Source of the DNA: Geosiphon pyriformis
Lineage: Eukaryota > Glomeromycota > Glomeromycetes > Archaeosporales > Geosiphonaceae
Assembly: GCA_016748015.1 (NCBI GenBank)
Contig: JAAOMT010000607.1
Coordinates: 634,137-698,136 of the forward strand
Length of the DNA stretch: 64,000 nt
Reading direction: 5' to 3'
Below the pieces are notes generated by a model, which saw only the letters and a list, made by a program, of their open reading frames with translations, searched no databases and had not been told where the DNA came from. The position numbers and the translations under genes were made by a program. Shown here one piece after another: positions 1-12,096 of the stretch. Numbering within the stretch: the first letter of the stretch is position 1; the number at the start of each line of letters is the position of its first letter.

Positions 1-581
1 GCAATTAGTCTTTCATGAGTTCCTTTATTTTATGTGTTGGATATTAATGATAATGTACTAAAGGTTTTTTTTTAATGTTGTGATATAAGTCTTTTCTTTA
101 ATTCTAGTTGTCTTTGTATGTTGTATACTCTTTCCCAAAGGCTAACCTGAAATCTACTTGCTGTCTGAAGTCTTCTTTGAGACTATCTTTGCAATTGTCT
201 AATGTGTTTCTCTAATCTAAAAACACAGAATGTTAATGGTCTTTTCGCAATTTCCCTAAGTATATAATAAAGCTTTTTCAATTTAATTAATAACCACGTG
301 AATAATTTTGATCAGGAATTATTCTTCTAAAGGTTTCAAAGATGGAATAATAGTTTTATTTGCTAGAGAGAATATGTGATTTTATTGTTAATCTTGTAAT
401 TATAATGTTCATTCAATTTATTATTATTATTTTTTATTAATTCTTTTTGAATAAAATTTTATTTAGATATTTGTTGCTTTGAGTTGAAGCTGTTTTTTTT
501 TCATTATTAAAAACTATTATATATATATAATTATTGTTTTACAAAATAACATCTTGTAATACTCTATTTTTGTTATTTCTA
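1..581. other. AT-rich stretch without recognisable gene
   Basis: I see no long open frame, splice-bounded exon or match to the repeat families found elsewhere in the window. Base composition is somewhat less extreme at 100-330 than in the transposon graveyards further right, so it may be intergenic host DNA or a gene end lying outside the window. Confidence 0.4.
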
Positions 582-690
582 AATAGTGCTTACTGCTATT
601 GTGAAATAGTGCTTGCTGTTTTTGCATGATAGTGCTTGCTGCTATTGTAAAATAGTGCTGTAAAATAGTACTTGCTGTTATTTGTAAATC
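582..690. repeat. imperfect minisatellite, about four units
   Basis: Degenerate direct units built on AATAGTGCTTGCTG(C/T)TATTGT follow each other; units begin near 584, 606, 630 and 650 and the last ones are shortened. It lies just beyond the truncated end of the LINE fragment at 732-1230 and is not part of the LINE sequence. Confidence 0.6.
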
Positions 691-731
691 ATTTTTTTTT
701 ATAAATTGTTGCTGTACTATTTCATGATTGA

Positions 732-1230
732 CTAATTTATATTATTTATAATTCCTATTAAATTCTTGAACTGTAACAATATCCGTATGTGAATCTTCCT
801 TGGTGTTGCTTTATCTATATTATCATTTTTACCAAATTTTGCATAATTGGTTTTTTCGGCAACTGTGTTTTTCATATTTTCAACATTTAAGAGACTGCTT
901 ACACTGCTAGAAATACTGCCAACTTTGCTTTTCCAGGACACCACAGGCTTAACACTGGCACCACCAATATCTACCAAGCTCAAAGGGCCAGCAGATGAAT
1001 CAACCACATCACTGATTACAGGCATCTTTGGTTTCTTAAATGACAGACTGTGAAAGTACATACTATCCACACAAACTTTTTTCTTGCCACTAGATCAGAT
1101 CCTCAATCCAGCCAAACCAACACCAAAACCACCAACAGAAGTATCTACTGAATCTATAGCAATAAAAAGAAGAAAGTTAAAAGAAATAATTAAAAAAGAA
1201 AGGAAAAAAGACTAATTAAAACTTTGATAA
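732..1230 (-). mobile_element. LINE fragment: 5' leader and N-terminal ORF1 only
   Basis: Reading the minus strand from about 1230 gives a T-rich leader followed by a 112-codon frame (1070 to 732). It is clearly the counterpart of the first 130 residues of ORF1 of LINE B (start 23832): both share the VVDSSAG motif, a KPVVSW motif, a Ser-rich stretch and a NTVAE motif. The copy stops about 770, where similarity to LINE B is lost, so it keeps the 5' end and lacks everything downstream. That is the reverse of the usual 5' truncation. Many substitutions relative to LINE B are G-to-A or C-to-T. It is a dead fragment. Confidence 0.75.
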
Positions 1231-2320
1231 AATTTTGCTCTTGTTGTGGTTAGGGGATTGACAAGAGAAAGATTTTTTTTTAATTATAAAAACAATAAAT
1301 AAAAATTTACAAAATTTTTAAAATATTTTCAAAATATATTTTAATTAATTTGAGTATTAAGTTATGAAAATTACCAACACCTACTTAAAAAATCTATCTA
1401 TAATATTTGATGCTTTTTGTAAGATATAATTTACAAAAAAAAAAACACCAATTAAATAACAATTAACAAAAGTGGCAGAATTAAAATATACAAAAACCAA
1501 TTATTTAAAATTTGTAAAATTACTATATAAATATTTCCAAGAAGATTTAAGATTAAATTTTTATTATTTTTTGGCTGAATTTGTATTTAATTTCTATGTT
1601 AATAAAAGAATTTAATATAGTATAAAAGAAACAGTTGATATAGAAACTGCAAAAACTGATTTTTACAAAGCTATTAGAAAATATTTCAGTTATTATTAAT
1701 TATATAACTTTGCAATTATATTTGCAAAAATCTATTTTGCAATCTATAAATATATTAAAAAAAATTTTTATTTATTATAAAAAGCTTATAATTTAGTCTA
1801 ACTACACAAATATCAGTTATAATACTTAAAAAAGTAGTTTTATTATTGTAAAAAAAGACTTAAGTATATTTACTATTAAAACTATTATATTATTATATAT
1901 TTAACAATATAATCTAGATTCTATTAAAAACTGTATTTATGTTTACACCAAAACCACAACTTATTTTTCAAAATTATTTTAAAAATAGTTATCTATTAGA
2001 AAAATATAAAATTTTTTTTAAAAAATCTTAATCAAGATTAGCCACTTTGAATTTATTAAGATTACTACTATTAAAACCCAATTTTAATAATAATTATTAC
2101 TAAAAAACAGAATTTAAAAAAAAAGCCAAAATCAGAAAACAAGAAAAAAAAACACAATTTTAAATTCAATTATATTTTAAGCTCTAATAATTTAAACTCC
2201 AAAAATTAATCAAACTTCAAACAATCTAATAGTATCAGAAAACACACTACCATTATTATTTATTTATTTAATATTATTATTATTATTATTATACATACCT
2301 CTTTTTTTAGCAACATTAAT
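1231..2320. other. AT-rich stretch, no gene seen
   Basis: Only short frames and homopolymer runs. Because it leads directly into a decayed Gypsy gag on the same strand, it may hold that element's LTR and leader, but I could not align it to the other LTRs in the window. Confidence 0.4.
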
Positions 2321-2329
2321 GACCTATGT

Positions 2330-3200
2330 TCTAATTATTAAGATAAAAAAATTTATTGGTAAAGAAAACAATACCCAAACATGATTAAACAATATAAAAA
2401 AAATTATTATTACCAATAATTAAAATAATATTAAAGCTTTATAAATGATCTCATATTTTTTTTATAGTATAGCCAACTTTTAGTATTAAAGTTTTGTCAC
2501 AAAACCAGCTTTATTTAATAACTTTAAAATCATGTTTTTATAATATTTTAGTAATTATAATAGTATTATTTAATTACAAAAACACTTTATATCATTAAAC
2601 AAAAAAACAGTAAAGCAGTTACTATATATTTAGAACAATTTTATTAATATTTATAACAAATTCAGATAATTAATGCTAACTACTATACAATATCATAAAT
2701 ATTAAACCAATTTATTAAAAAATTATACAGTAATATCTTTTAGTAAGTATGTTTATTACACTTTATAGATTTTTAAGCAATAATTATACTGGCCTAAGAT
2801 TTTGAATAAGCTAAATTTAAAACAAGTCATGCTTAAGCTGTAATCTTAATAATTAACAAATTATCTAAACTGAATATTAAGTTAAAACAATTCAATAACA
2901 ATATTAATCAAAAATTAAAAAGATACTTAACTAATAATTAAATTATATATTAAACTCTACAATATTATAATTATCAAGAAAACAATTATTGTTTTTAAAA
3001 TACAATCTAACTATTATTATTATTAAATTTATGACAGCAAAAAATTAGAATATGTTATTACTATTACAAACAAAATTATCTAAAAATTAATTATAGATTT
3101 TGATTAAGTAACTAGCAATTAGAAAATCAATATTAAAACTTTAATCAAAAAATCCAATTCCCAAATTATGAATTTAAAATTTAACAAAAACAATACCTAT
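2330..3200 (+). pseudogene. decayed Gypsy-type gag (same family as Gypsy2)
   Basis: The plus strand reads, with stops and small frameshifts, as a capsid region (KKFIGKENNTQTW at about 2345, then a YFSNYNSI motif near 2560) and further on a segment at 2870-2945 that matches the gag of Gypsy2 (54180-54280, minus strand) almost base for base. About 3045-3085 a knuckle-like stretch reads C-Y-Y-Y-x4-Y-x4-Y where Gypsy2 keeps C-x2-C-x4-H-x4-C, so the later zinc ligands have become Tyr. No intact frame remains. The protease part that should follow is not convincingly visible. Confidence 0.65.
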
Positions 3201-3539
3201 TATTACAATACTATACATTAATACTCTTATAACAATTATAGTTGCAATTAATATATGTATTTTATTCTTAGTTATAACCAATTATTAATTACCAATTATT
3301 TAATTAAGACTAGTATCATAATTACAACACCAGATTTTTTTTCAGCTCAATTTCAAAACCCAAATCTTAAAACCATCTTATTAAATTAGAAATTAACAAT
3401 AATACCACATTAACTAATCTCTAATGCTATTAACTTACAAGCTAAAAGTCAGATCTGAAATTCAAAAAACATTCAATTATCTTTTTTGAATTTTTAGAAC
3501 TATTTAAAACTTTTTATTTTTATTGAAACTGTTATGTTT

Positions 3540-3930
3540 AACAATAGTATTTAAAACTATAATATGATTTTACTTGTAGTTATTACTAAAAATAACATAC
3601 TTACTGTTATTATTAGAGATTTTTTTACTCTTTTTTAAATGTTGTTAATGTTATTTTTGCTGTAAATTCATGTTTTTTAAAAGCTGTTAAATCTTTAATA
3701 ACTAAATTTATATTTAAATTATTTTTTATAATTTAAATTGCTAAACTTATAAGTAAAATAACCAATTTCATATTAGTTATTTGTATAGTTACTTTACAGT
3801 AAAAATCAACTCTTTTCCAGAAGATATTTATCTAAAAGCTTATTAAAAGTGTATAATTACTTTGCTGTAAAAGTTAATGCTTTTATAAAAATTTTATTTG
3901 TAAATTGCTTTACTGTATATAGTGCAAATC
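3540..3930 (+). repeat. dispersed repeat, copy 1
   Basis: The segment matches the reverse complement of 62680-62965 along its length, including phrases such as TCTTTAATAACTAAATTTAT and TTATAAGTAAAATAACCAAT. The last 130 bp consist of two related units, each holding a TTACTTTxCxGTAAAA near-palindrome. No coding potential is visible. It may be a non-autonomous element or the untranslated part of a Gypsy; the family is not recognised. Confidence 0.6.
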
Positions 3931-3980
3931 ATTTATAATTATCAAAAATATAGATCAGTTCGAAATTTTAAATAATGATC

Positions 3981-4100
3981 TTTTTTTTTATTACATTTTA
4001 ATGAGCAAGACCCAAATACAACCTAAAACTATAATACTACAAAAGGGATTACATTATAAATGTAAATCATGCATTTTCTACATGTAATCAGACACTTGGC
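3981..4100 (-). repeat. LINE-family 3' tail of the ORF1-only element
   Basis: Same order of blocks as in LINEs A to D: a T-G-rich block, the hairpin region with an AGAAA loop, CATGATT, and a final CTC(G/A)TTAAA(A)T...AATA followed by poly(A). Stem pairing in this copy has mismatches, consistent with decay. Confidence 0.7.
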
Positions 4101-4115
4101 CCAATCAAGAATTCA

Positions 4116-6238
4116 CTACACTGAATCAAAAGTAGGTGAGAATAACTCCAACCCACAAATTCTCTCAATGATACCATTTAGATTCCTAGAGTCAAAAATA
4201 AACTTACTAAGAAACAATCTAGTAGACTCAATATTGCTTCTGGTTTCAGCACCAGACATTTGCCACAAAGCAATAATACGCTTAATAGTGTCCTCACTTA
4301 AAAAGAAAGGCTTAACAGCCAGCATACCATCATAATTCATATTACTAAAGTCAACCTCAGATCTAAGACAAGCAATGTCCTTGGAAACTCCAATCATGAG
4401 ATTAAAAAAATTGTTAGCAGCACTCTTCATAGAAATAATATCTTTTTCGACCTGAACAGCCTTAACAGCATTATCATTAAGAAGACGAGACACCAAAGCA
4501 ACCAAAGAACCAACAGGCTCAACAATAAACTTAACCAGAGCAGCCAAATCCGAAATCTGCTTTTCCAAAGAGTCCAACCTAGAACTAACAGCAGGATCAG
4601 CAGCAGAAGCAGCCAAAGAAGCCACTAAAGAAGGAAACTCAAAAAGACCAGAAGAAGCAGCAGTCTTGATATATAAAGCAGAACCCACAAAACAAGACTT
4701 GAAAACCTTAAGAACCTTGGGAGTGGGAGGTGGAGAAATCTTGCAATCTGTGGCCAGATGGCCTATTTCTTGATACTTAAAGCAGCGCCAGCAGCCAGAA
4801 GTTTCCTAGATATGGCATTTCTTTAGAGTACTAGTCTTGACTACAGCAGAATCCCAATTGCCTTGAGAGTCAAATGTAACCAAGCAAACTGGGAACAATG
4901 ACCAGAATTAGGAGAATGAGGGATAAAACATGTTCAACTACCAATCTGAGAAATCATATCACTGATTTCAAAGGTGGTACAGTCAGGGGAAAGGTTGACC
5001 AATTTGGTCTTAAACTTATCACAAGACAAAATAGTCTCATTTTGATTTACCAGAGGAAGGATTCTAACACTATCCTTGTCCACCAAGACTGACCAATGCT
5101 TCAAGGCAGACACAGCAGAGTCCAACTTTTCAAAATAAACCACCACATACTGCCAAATGCCAGCAGGCTTCAGTATAACACAAGTGACACTACCAAACAC
5201 ACTGAGAGCCAACTTAATGTCAGCAACAGACACACCCAAAAGCATATCACACAGCATAACAGTAGCAGGAGAGGAACCAGATTCAGAAACCACCAAAGAC
5301 TTGGCAATTTTGAGAGTGGCCAAACAAACAGAGCTTGTAAGCTCAACCAGAAACACAGCTTTCAAAGACTGTTGAGAAGCAAACTTCATACAGAAAAGCT
5401 TCACATTGTCTTTTGAAACAGATTTAGCACCCAAGAAACCATGCACAGACTGAAAAACAGTCTTAATATGAGCCAATTTGATCTTAAAAGTAGCACCAGA
5501 TACCAGAGTAGAGGCCACCCACTCAGCAAATCTTTAACGATTAGTAATAGTTTTCCAAGCACCACTAGAAGTAGTACCAGAAACTAGAGAAGAAGATGAT
5601 TCAGTTTCCATTTGATTAGCCCAGTTTTCAAGAACAGGTAACCCAACAGGAGAAGATTGTTTTGTTTCTAAAACTGGCAAAAATCTGCCAGAAGACACCA
5701 CATTTGGCAACACAACCAGTGGTTCATCTTGGCCTATTTTGGATGATGTGCCAGATGATGTTACAGAGATCTCATCTAAGATCTCATTGGGAACCACAAA
5801 AGGTTTCAGTGTAACAATAGCAGAGACAAGTGACTATCCCCACTTTTCTGAACTTTTGGTTTTTTTGACCATTTTTTTTGAAGAGGTGGTGCCAAAAGCA
5901 CCAGGTGTTAAATCTATAGAGGGGAAGACCAACTTATTTACTGGTCTATTATTAAAAACTTTTGGGCTCTTAGTCAGAGTGGAGGCAACACTGGGACTAA
6001 CCCAAGTGTGTCTCTTTGAGGAAACTTTGACTGATGAAAAACCAGCCAAAGATGAGGAAGTTGATTCAGTGGCTACCAAAGGCAGCTTTTCACGATTACT
6101 GGGTAAAAAAAAGGCTTCTAAAACGTTTTGCCTAGTTGCTTCTACAACAGAGAGAGCTCCTCTGATTGAAATTTTATTAGATATCTCAGGACAGATATCT
6201 GGTACAGCTTTTTTATTCTTTGCTTTGGTCATGGTCAT
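4116..6238 (-). pseudogene. broken ORF1 protein (RRM-like and CCHC knuckle)
   Basis: Start chosen at the ATG at 6238 (MTMTKAKNKK); the open frame runs upstream only as far as a TTG. An Ser/Thr/Lys-rich N-terminal third is followed by a region about 5518-4934 with two RRM-like beta/alpha patterns (one around GVSVADIKLALSVFGSV, then VYFEKLDSA), then a zinc knuckle at about 4790-4745 that reads CFKYQEIGHLATDC, with the second Cys replaced by Tyr. The C-terminal 190 residues (4688-4116) are helical and coiled-coil-like. Stops at about 5831 and 5534 lie in one frame; a frameshift falls between 4934 and 4750. Its role would be RNA binding in a retroelement RNP. It differs from the ORF1 of LINEs B, C and D in its N and C termini. 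Confidence 0.7.
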
Positions 6239-6419
6239 AAAATTAAGGAGACAAAGAGTTTTTATTCCCAAATAATTGGATGATTTTCATGTATTTTTAT
6301 TTATATAATTAAATTTTATTGGTTAATATACATGTGTTTTTAATATATTATTTATAATAAAAAATAAAATTTTATTAAATTTTATATAATATAAAACCAA
6401 ATACAGTATTACAAAGTTT

Positions 6420-8300
6420 GAATATTATTTAATTTGTTTAATTCTTCAAAAATATTATCTGAAATTCTTCTATGAGATTTATACTTTTTATAGCATATTT
6501 TATTAATTTTTTACTAAGATATTTTCTATAAAGATTTATATAACACCAATATTTTCTTAAAAATTATTTAATAGTTATTAAAGATACTGATTCAAAACTT
6601 TTAGACATTGTTTTTTGTAATTTTTTTTATGAATAATTGTATTTATTATGTGTATATCTTTTAGCAGCTTCCCAATATCTTTCAATAAAATTTAATTCAC
6701 AATGAAATTTTGAAAAAAAATGCACTTATGTCTCATACTTTTGATTAATTCTTCAATTGCATTTTTTTAAGCAAAAAAATTGGATTCAAAAAATATTACT
6801 TAACATACACAACAAAAAACTTTTGAAAAATTGTTGATTTTTTCTTTGTATTTTTGGCATTCTAATACTAATCTTTTTGATAGTCATTTTTCTCATTTTA
6901 TTAATACTTGTTTAATTTTTTTAGGCAATCCTCAAAGTTTTTTATCTGAATATGTTTTCAGAAAAATTATCAATTATAATTGATTATCTAATCCAAAGAA
7001 AGTATTTTACATTAATAATTGCTTTTCATCTGAACTTAAATTCATCCTGTTTGCAATTAAAACATCTTTATTAAATGCTGCATAATTAAAGTTATTATCA
7101 AAAACAAATACAGCTGTACAATTTGAATATAATTTCTTAAAAATTGGAATTGTTTTATATTTAATTTGTTTAAAAAGATGGTCTGCTATTTAATAACTAT
7201 TTTGATTTATACCAAATTGCAAATAGCATCATGGTTTTTCTGGTATATTAGAATAGTTTTCTATATTATTTTGTTGTAAATATAAATATTCATCAATTTT
7301 AATTAGAAATTTACTAATCATAAATAATCTTTCTTTTCTTTTTTTCTTAGTGGCAAATTTTTATGCTCAACTCATATGTCACACTTGTTATTATTTGAAT
7401 AAAAAATACATTTATTATGAACTACAAGAACTCTTTTTTTCTCTTTATTAAGTAAGTTAAGATGTATTTAATTCATAAATTCACCTTCATACTTTGACAT
7501 ATGCTTTTTATGCTCATATATTTTTTCTAAAAATTCTTTTCGAAATTGCAAAATGTCATTTCTTTTATGTCTATTATTATATAAGTCTTGATGATATTAT
7601 TGGAATCAATAACCAAGAATTTTGAGCCATTTTACTGTAGTCATAAAATTAATAGTTTTTATTATTATTATTCCAATATTAGAAAACAATTTATGTTTAA
7701 TGAATTTTTTAAATATGGCCAGAGTGGCATTAAAGTTTTGGTTTCTAATCCAAATATAACATCTTTTTGCAATGTTTTTATCATCAATTATTCTAATTGT
7801 TTTTTGGTGTTTTCTATGTTTTAATATTAAAAACTTATTATTAAGCAACCAATACTTTGCAAGATATCAAATTCTTTGTGTTTTCTATACACTATTATCA
7901 ATAAAAATTTTCTGGACAATTTTCAAACTGGCATTAATTCTTTTATGTTTATTTTTATTATTTAACAAGATAAGATATTCAAAAATAGTTCTTTTTTAAT
8001 TATATTTAAAGACAGTTAACTAAGCATGTTGTTTTTCTAAATGTTCTTTTAACTTTTGCTCTTTTTTTATTCAACTAGCATATGAATTAATCTTATTTTT
8101 TGAATTGCTTGAAGATTTATTAAATTTGGGTCATTGTAAGTCTGTAGTTTGAGTATTATTAATATTAAAAAAAGTGGTAATTTTTTTAGTTTTGGCTGCT
8201 ACTTTAGTGAATAAACTATTTGATTTATATTTATTATAATAGGTTGACTTTAGTATTTTTTATCATGTAAGGATTTTACTTCTTTTTTTTAGATAATTGT
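6420..8300 (-). pseudogene. decayed DDE transposase (IS630/Tc1-mariner-like or pogo-like)
   Basis: Minus-strand pieces follow one another in the order expected of a fungal DDE transposase: 7848-7606 (FIKHKLFSNIGI, WLKILGY), 7500-7330 (RVLVVHNKCIFYSN, LPLRKK), 7140-7060 (AVFVFDNNFNYAAFNKD) and 6720-6500 (CELNFIERYWEAAKRYTHN). In the family pattern these carry the D, D and E of the catalytic triad. Here the first D is N (HNK where HDE is expected), while the second D (FDNN) and the E (LNFIE) remain. Frames are interrupted by many stops. Terminal inverted repeats could not be fixed. The superfamily call is moderate; transposase identity is firm. Confidence 0.7.
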
Positions 8301-11300
8301 CATTTTTTTATATTAAACTAAGTTTTTTTAATTTTGTATTTATTCTAATTGTGGCTTCTATATCTTCTGTATTATTATATCTACTGTTATTATTATTATT
8401 CCACTCTTTATTACTAATATTTAGTCTGTTAAATTCATTTATTTCAATATTATGATTATTTATTGAAGTAATATAATGTGTTTTTTTATATAATATTTTT
8501 GTATTTCTAACTTGATCTTTAGCTTTTTTTTTCTTTAGAATAAAGTGGCATTTTTTTATGTGATGTAATATTAATCTAATATGTAATTGGTGCTTAGACA
8601 GAATTAAAGAATTTTAACTGTGTAATATTGTACAACAAAATTGTATTACAATAGAAATGATGTTTTTAACTCAAATATATATCTATTCTTTAAATCTCTT
8701 TGGTTCCAATTTAAACTTTAATTTCTGTTTTGTAGTTTTAGATAAGAAGCAATCAAAAAAAGCTCCTTCAGTATTCATTAAAAAAAAATTTCTATTGAAA
8801 TTGGAAAGATTATCTGAGCCGAAAATTTAAGTAATATCAATAAAAATAGTTACCACAAAAATTTCTTTAACTTATGACAAAGAATTTAAGCAAAAAAGTC
8901 TAAAATTGACAATTAAACAACCAACTTAAAAAAACCCCAATTTTCAAATTAAAGCCAATCTCTCAGAGCTAATAAAAAATTTATTGCAAATAATTGTTGA
9001 TCAAAAAGATAGTAGATAAGAATATTTGAGATAGATTTCAATTTTAGTATTAAAGCCTAGTTGTGACCTCTTATTTTTATATTCAATAGTCGACAATATG
9101 CTGAATTATTTATGAATTTACCATTTAAAAAAAATATCCAGAATATTATAATGTGATCAAAGAGCCAAGATTCTTAAACATAATTGAGATTGGTATTATG
9201 CACTTCTTTTTCATTAATTGTTTAATACTTAACATATGTTTTCTATATTACATTAGTAGAAAATTCGAAAAAAAAATTATTTATTTATGAATTTAATCAG
9301 AACTTGCAATTGATTTTGAAAATGTCATGTATTTTAATAATAATTTACATATTTTCAAAGATGCCAAATTTTTATAAGTGAGAAGTTTATTAGGCTTTTA
9401 CAAAAAAATCTGGGTTTTATCTATTTGAACTAATATGTTTCATATATTTTTTGTATCAAAATAAATTCATTAGAAAATGTACAACACTAACAAAAAAGAG
9501 TTATTCAAAATTATGGGCTTTAAGACAACTTTAGTTTTCCTAATCAAGATAAAACCAAAAATTTTTCAATTCCAACCTAATTTTCTTAAATTAACACCAA
9601 CTAATATAAGTTTCTTGATTACTATGATAAGCTATTATATATCATATTCTAATAAGTTGTTAAAATATTTAACAATCAAAATTTTTTTTACAGCCTAAGA
9701 AACCAATTTTAAAACTAGATCATAATTTAGTCAAATACACAATAGGTATTTTAGTCATTATATTTCTTTTTAATATAATTCATTATTCAAATATTAAATT
9801 TAACCAAAAACCTTTATTATAAGAGATTTCATATATCTCTTAAATCTAAGCAATTCTTTGAAACACAATATTATAATCATTGAAAAATTATTTGTGAATT
9901 CAAAGTAAGTATTCACATTATAATAAAAATAATACTGATTAAAATTTTTAAAGTTGTTTACTGTTTCTTATTTCTTATAGATTGCAAAAACAGTTTGCAG
10001 GTTTTTTTTTTCAGATCTGATCAAGTTAATTTTTAATCATGAATATTACTCTTATGCTTTACATTTTTAAGCTTTTAATTATTTTTCTTATTAGAGAAAA
10101 CACAATTTATTCTTAAAATTTTATGAAAAAAAAGTGTTCAAAACATTGGTTATTAAAGAATATATGTTGCAAGATATTGTAAAAAAATATTATGTTATGC
10201 ACATAAAAATTATGTTTGAGATATAATATTTGTTTTAAAATTGTTATAATTACTATAAGTTTAATTTCACAGAATCTATTTATAGAATATCCTAAAGAAT
10301 TTAATAAAAATAATGTTTATGTATATAAATTTTTATATATAGTAGCATTGAAATTTTTTTCTACTATTAATGATTGGAAAAATACTTTTCTCTATGCCTA
10401 AAGTTATATTAGTACACATAATACACTATTTAACACCATAAATTATAGAAAGTTTTTTAGCAAAATCTGTCTTGGTTTCTTTTACACAACATATTTTTAA
10501 TTAAAAACCAATTAACAATATGTCAAAAACTTGAAATAAACAAATTTATTCTTCATTCATATTTCTATTATTATATATTATTATATAACAACAAAAGTTG
10601 ACAAATGTCTTTGGAAATCAGCATATACAAAATAGAACATTTGGAAAAATAAAGTTAAAAATCAAAGTTTCAGATGATACAAATATTAGCCAGCCATATA
10701 TTTTGTTTAATTTAATGATTAAGTTATGTAATTAATTGTCTTCAATTATAATATTACCCCATCCAGTTCTTTCAACTTATTTTAAGGACTTTGTTCCATG
10801 ATCTTTTACAATGTCTCTTAATACTAAACATTTTGTTTACAATATTACTCTTGGGTTAACAGCCAATTACATCACAATTATTCCAATTTTTGTTTTAAAT
10901 TTGCTGCTTCTAGCACCAAAGCCAGTTGTTTTTAATGTTTATTAAGAGGGATACAAGATTATAAATAAAGTACAAATAACATTTCCAAATTCTTCAACAA
11001 TCACTTATAGTACTTTTATAATTTCTTTGGCACTTAGTGTGAACAATATTAATATCTGGATTTTTGTCCTAATAATGACAACTAAATATAATAGTAGTGT
11101 AAATAGAATATTTATGGTTAATGATACTATGTTACTAGCAGAAAACATACAGACTAAAAAATATTATATCTTTATAAAAGTGATCATTTAAATATTAGAT
11201 TAATATTAATTGAAAGTCTTTTTAAAAATAATAATACTTTAATGATTTATCATGTGGTAATATAATTTTAATGATTGTTGATTGGTTAAAATCTAATTGA

Positions 11301-11427
11301 TTGGCATTTAAAAATTAAAGATTAATAATAAAAGTGGCTAATTTTAAATTTTAATAACTTTATAAAATATAATATAATTTAAAAAATTAAACTGTAAATA
11401 TAAAAAAAAGAACTTAATCTATTATAT
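8301..11427. other. AT-rich stretch, no confident gene
   Basis: Frames of 60-73 codons occur (9477-9698, 10216-10401) but in DNA of this composition they carry no weight and match nothing I recognise. Only 10740-11170 has a longer plus-strand reading with few stops and less biased composition; I treat it as a possible relic of unknown type and not as a gene. Confidence 0.4.
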
Positions 11428-12096
11428 TGTTATGGTTGAAACTTATACTTCTTATTAATTATCATATGTATTAGCCACTGATGTCATATAAATTACCCAC
11501 TCTATTTTTAGAAAGTGATCATTGACCTGATCAATGACCTGACCATTGACTTAATCATTAACTATTTTTAATAGTTATATAAGCAATGAATCTTTTAACT
11601 GTAGAAAAGCATGTAGGAATCAAAGAAATAAATAAAATAAAATAACAACTTCATTTCAATTCTTCTCTTATCACTAAATTCTCTTTTCCTACCTTCAAGT
11701 ATCTAAACATCTTAAAGATAAAAGATTACTTGTTGGCATTTATCTACCTTTTTTCTAAAACATATAATTGCAGTATTTGAAAATTATTAAATAAAATGTG
11801 ACTGAAGAGTACATCTAATAATCTAATATTGAATTCTAAGAGTGCTGATGTAAGACATAGAATTATACCAGTGTGTAATCATTTGTTGACAGTACAGACT
11901 ATTCCTCTATCTTCAGATTCTCCGGTTATTTTTTGAAAAGTATAGTGACTAAGATATTTTATGAAACTGATCTTACACATTGAATCCATACTTATTCAAT
12001 TTACTTCTTGAAGTTGAAATCTCTTTGATTATTTCCATCACCCTACAATTTTGTTCTTTCTTGTTATCTATTAGTTTGTTACTTCAACCTGTAACA
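11428..12096 (+). mobile_element. Gypsy1-family LTR, copy 1
   Basis: The 669-bp unit begins TGTTATGG and ends CCTGTAACA, giving TGTTA/TAACA terminal inverted repeats, with ATAT on both sides as a possible target duplication. It aligns throughout with 12610-13272 and with the reverse complement of 61983-62659, which sits in 5' LTR position of Gypsy1. A TATATAAGC box lies at 11575-11583. Of the three copies it is the least decayed. Confidence 0.8.
11516..11563 (+). repeat. four 12-bp direct repeats in LTR U3
   Basis: Consecutive units are TGATCATTGACC, TGATCAATGACC, TGACCATTGACT and TAATCATTAACT, about 20 bp upstream of the TATA-like box. The other two LTR copies have seven and five units at the same place. 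Confidence 0.85.

Larger units (their letters stand above)
3981..6290 (-). mobile_element. ORF1-only retroelement with LINE-type 3' tail
   Basis: On the minus strand the element runs from a short leader (about 6290) through a roughly 700-codon ORF1, then directly into a 3' tail ending in about nine A (3981-3989). The tail aligns to those of LINEs B, C and D: a GATTACATGTAGAAAATGCA block at the GGTCATGTGTAGAAAGTGCA position of B, and the terminal CTCATTAAAATGTAATA block. No endonuclease, RT or RNase H is present between ORF1 and the tail, and no internal junction was noticed, so this looks like a natural non-autonomous half-LINE and not a deleted copy. By analogy with mammalian HAL1 it would need LINE ORF2 in trans. 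The 5' limit is approximate and no clear target-site duplication was found. Confidence 0.75.
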
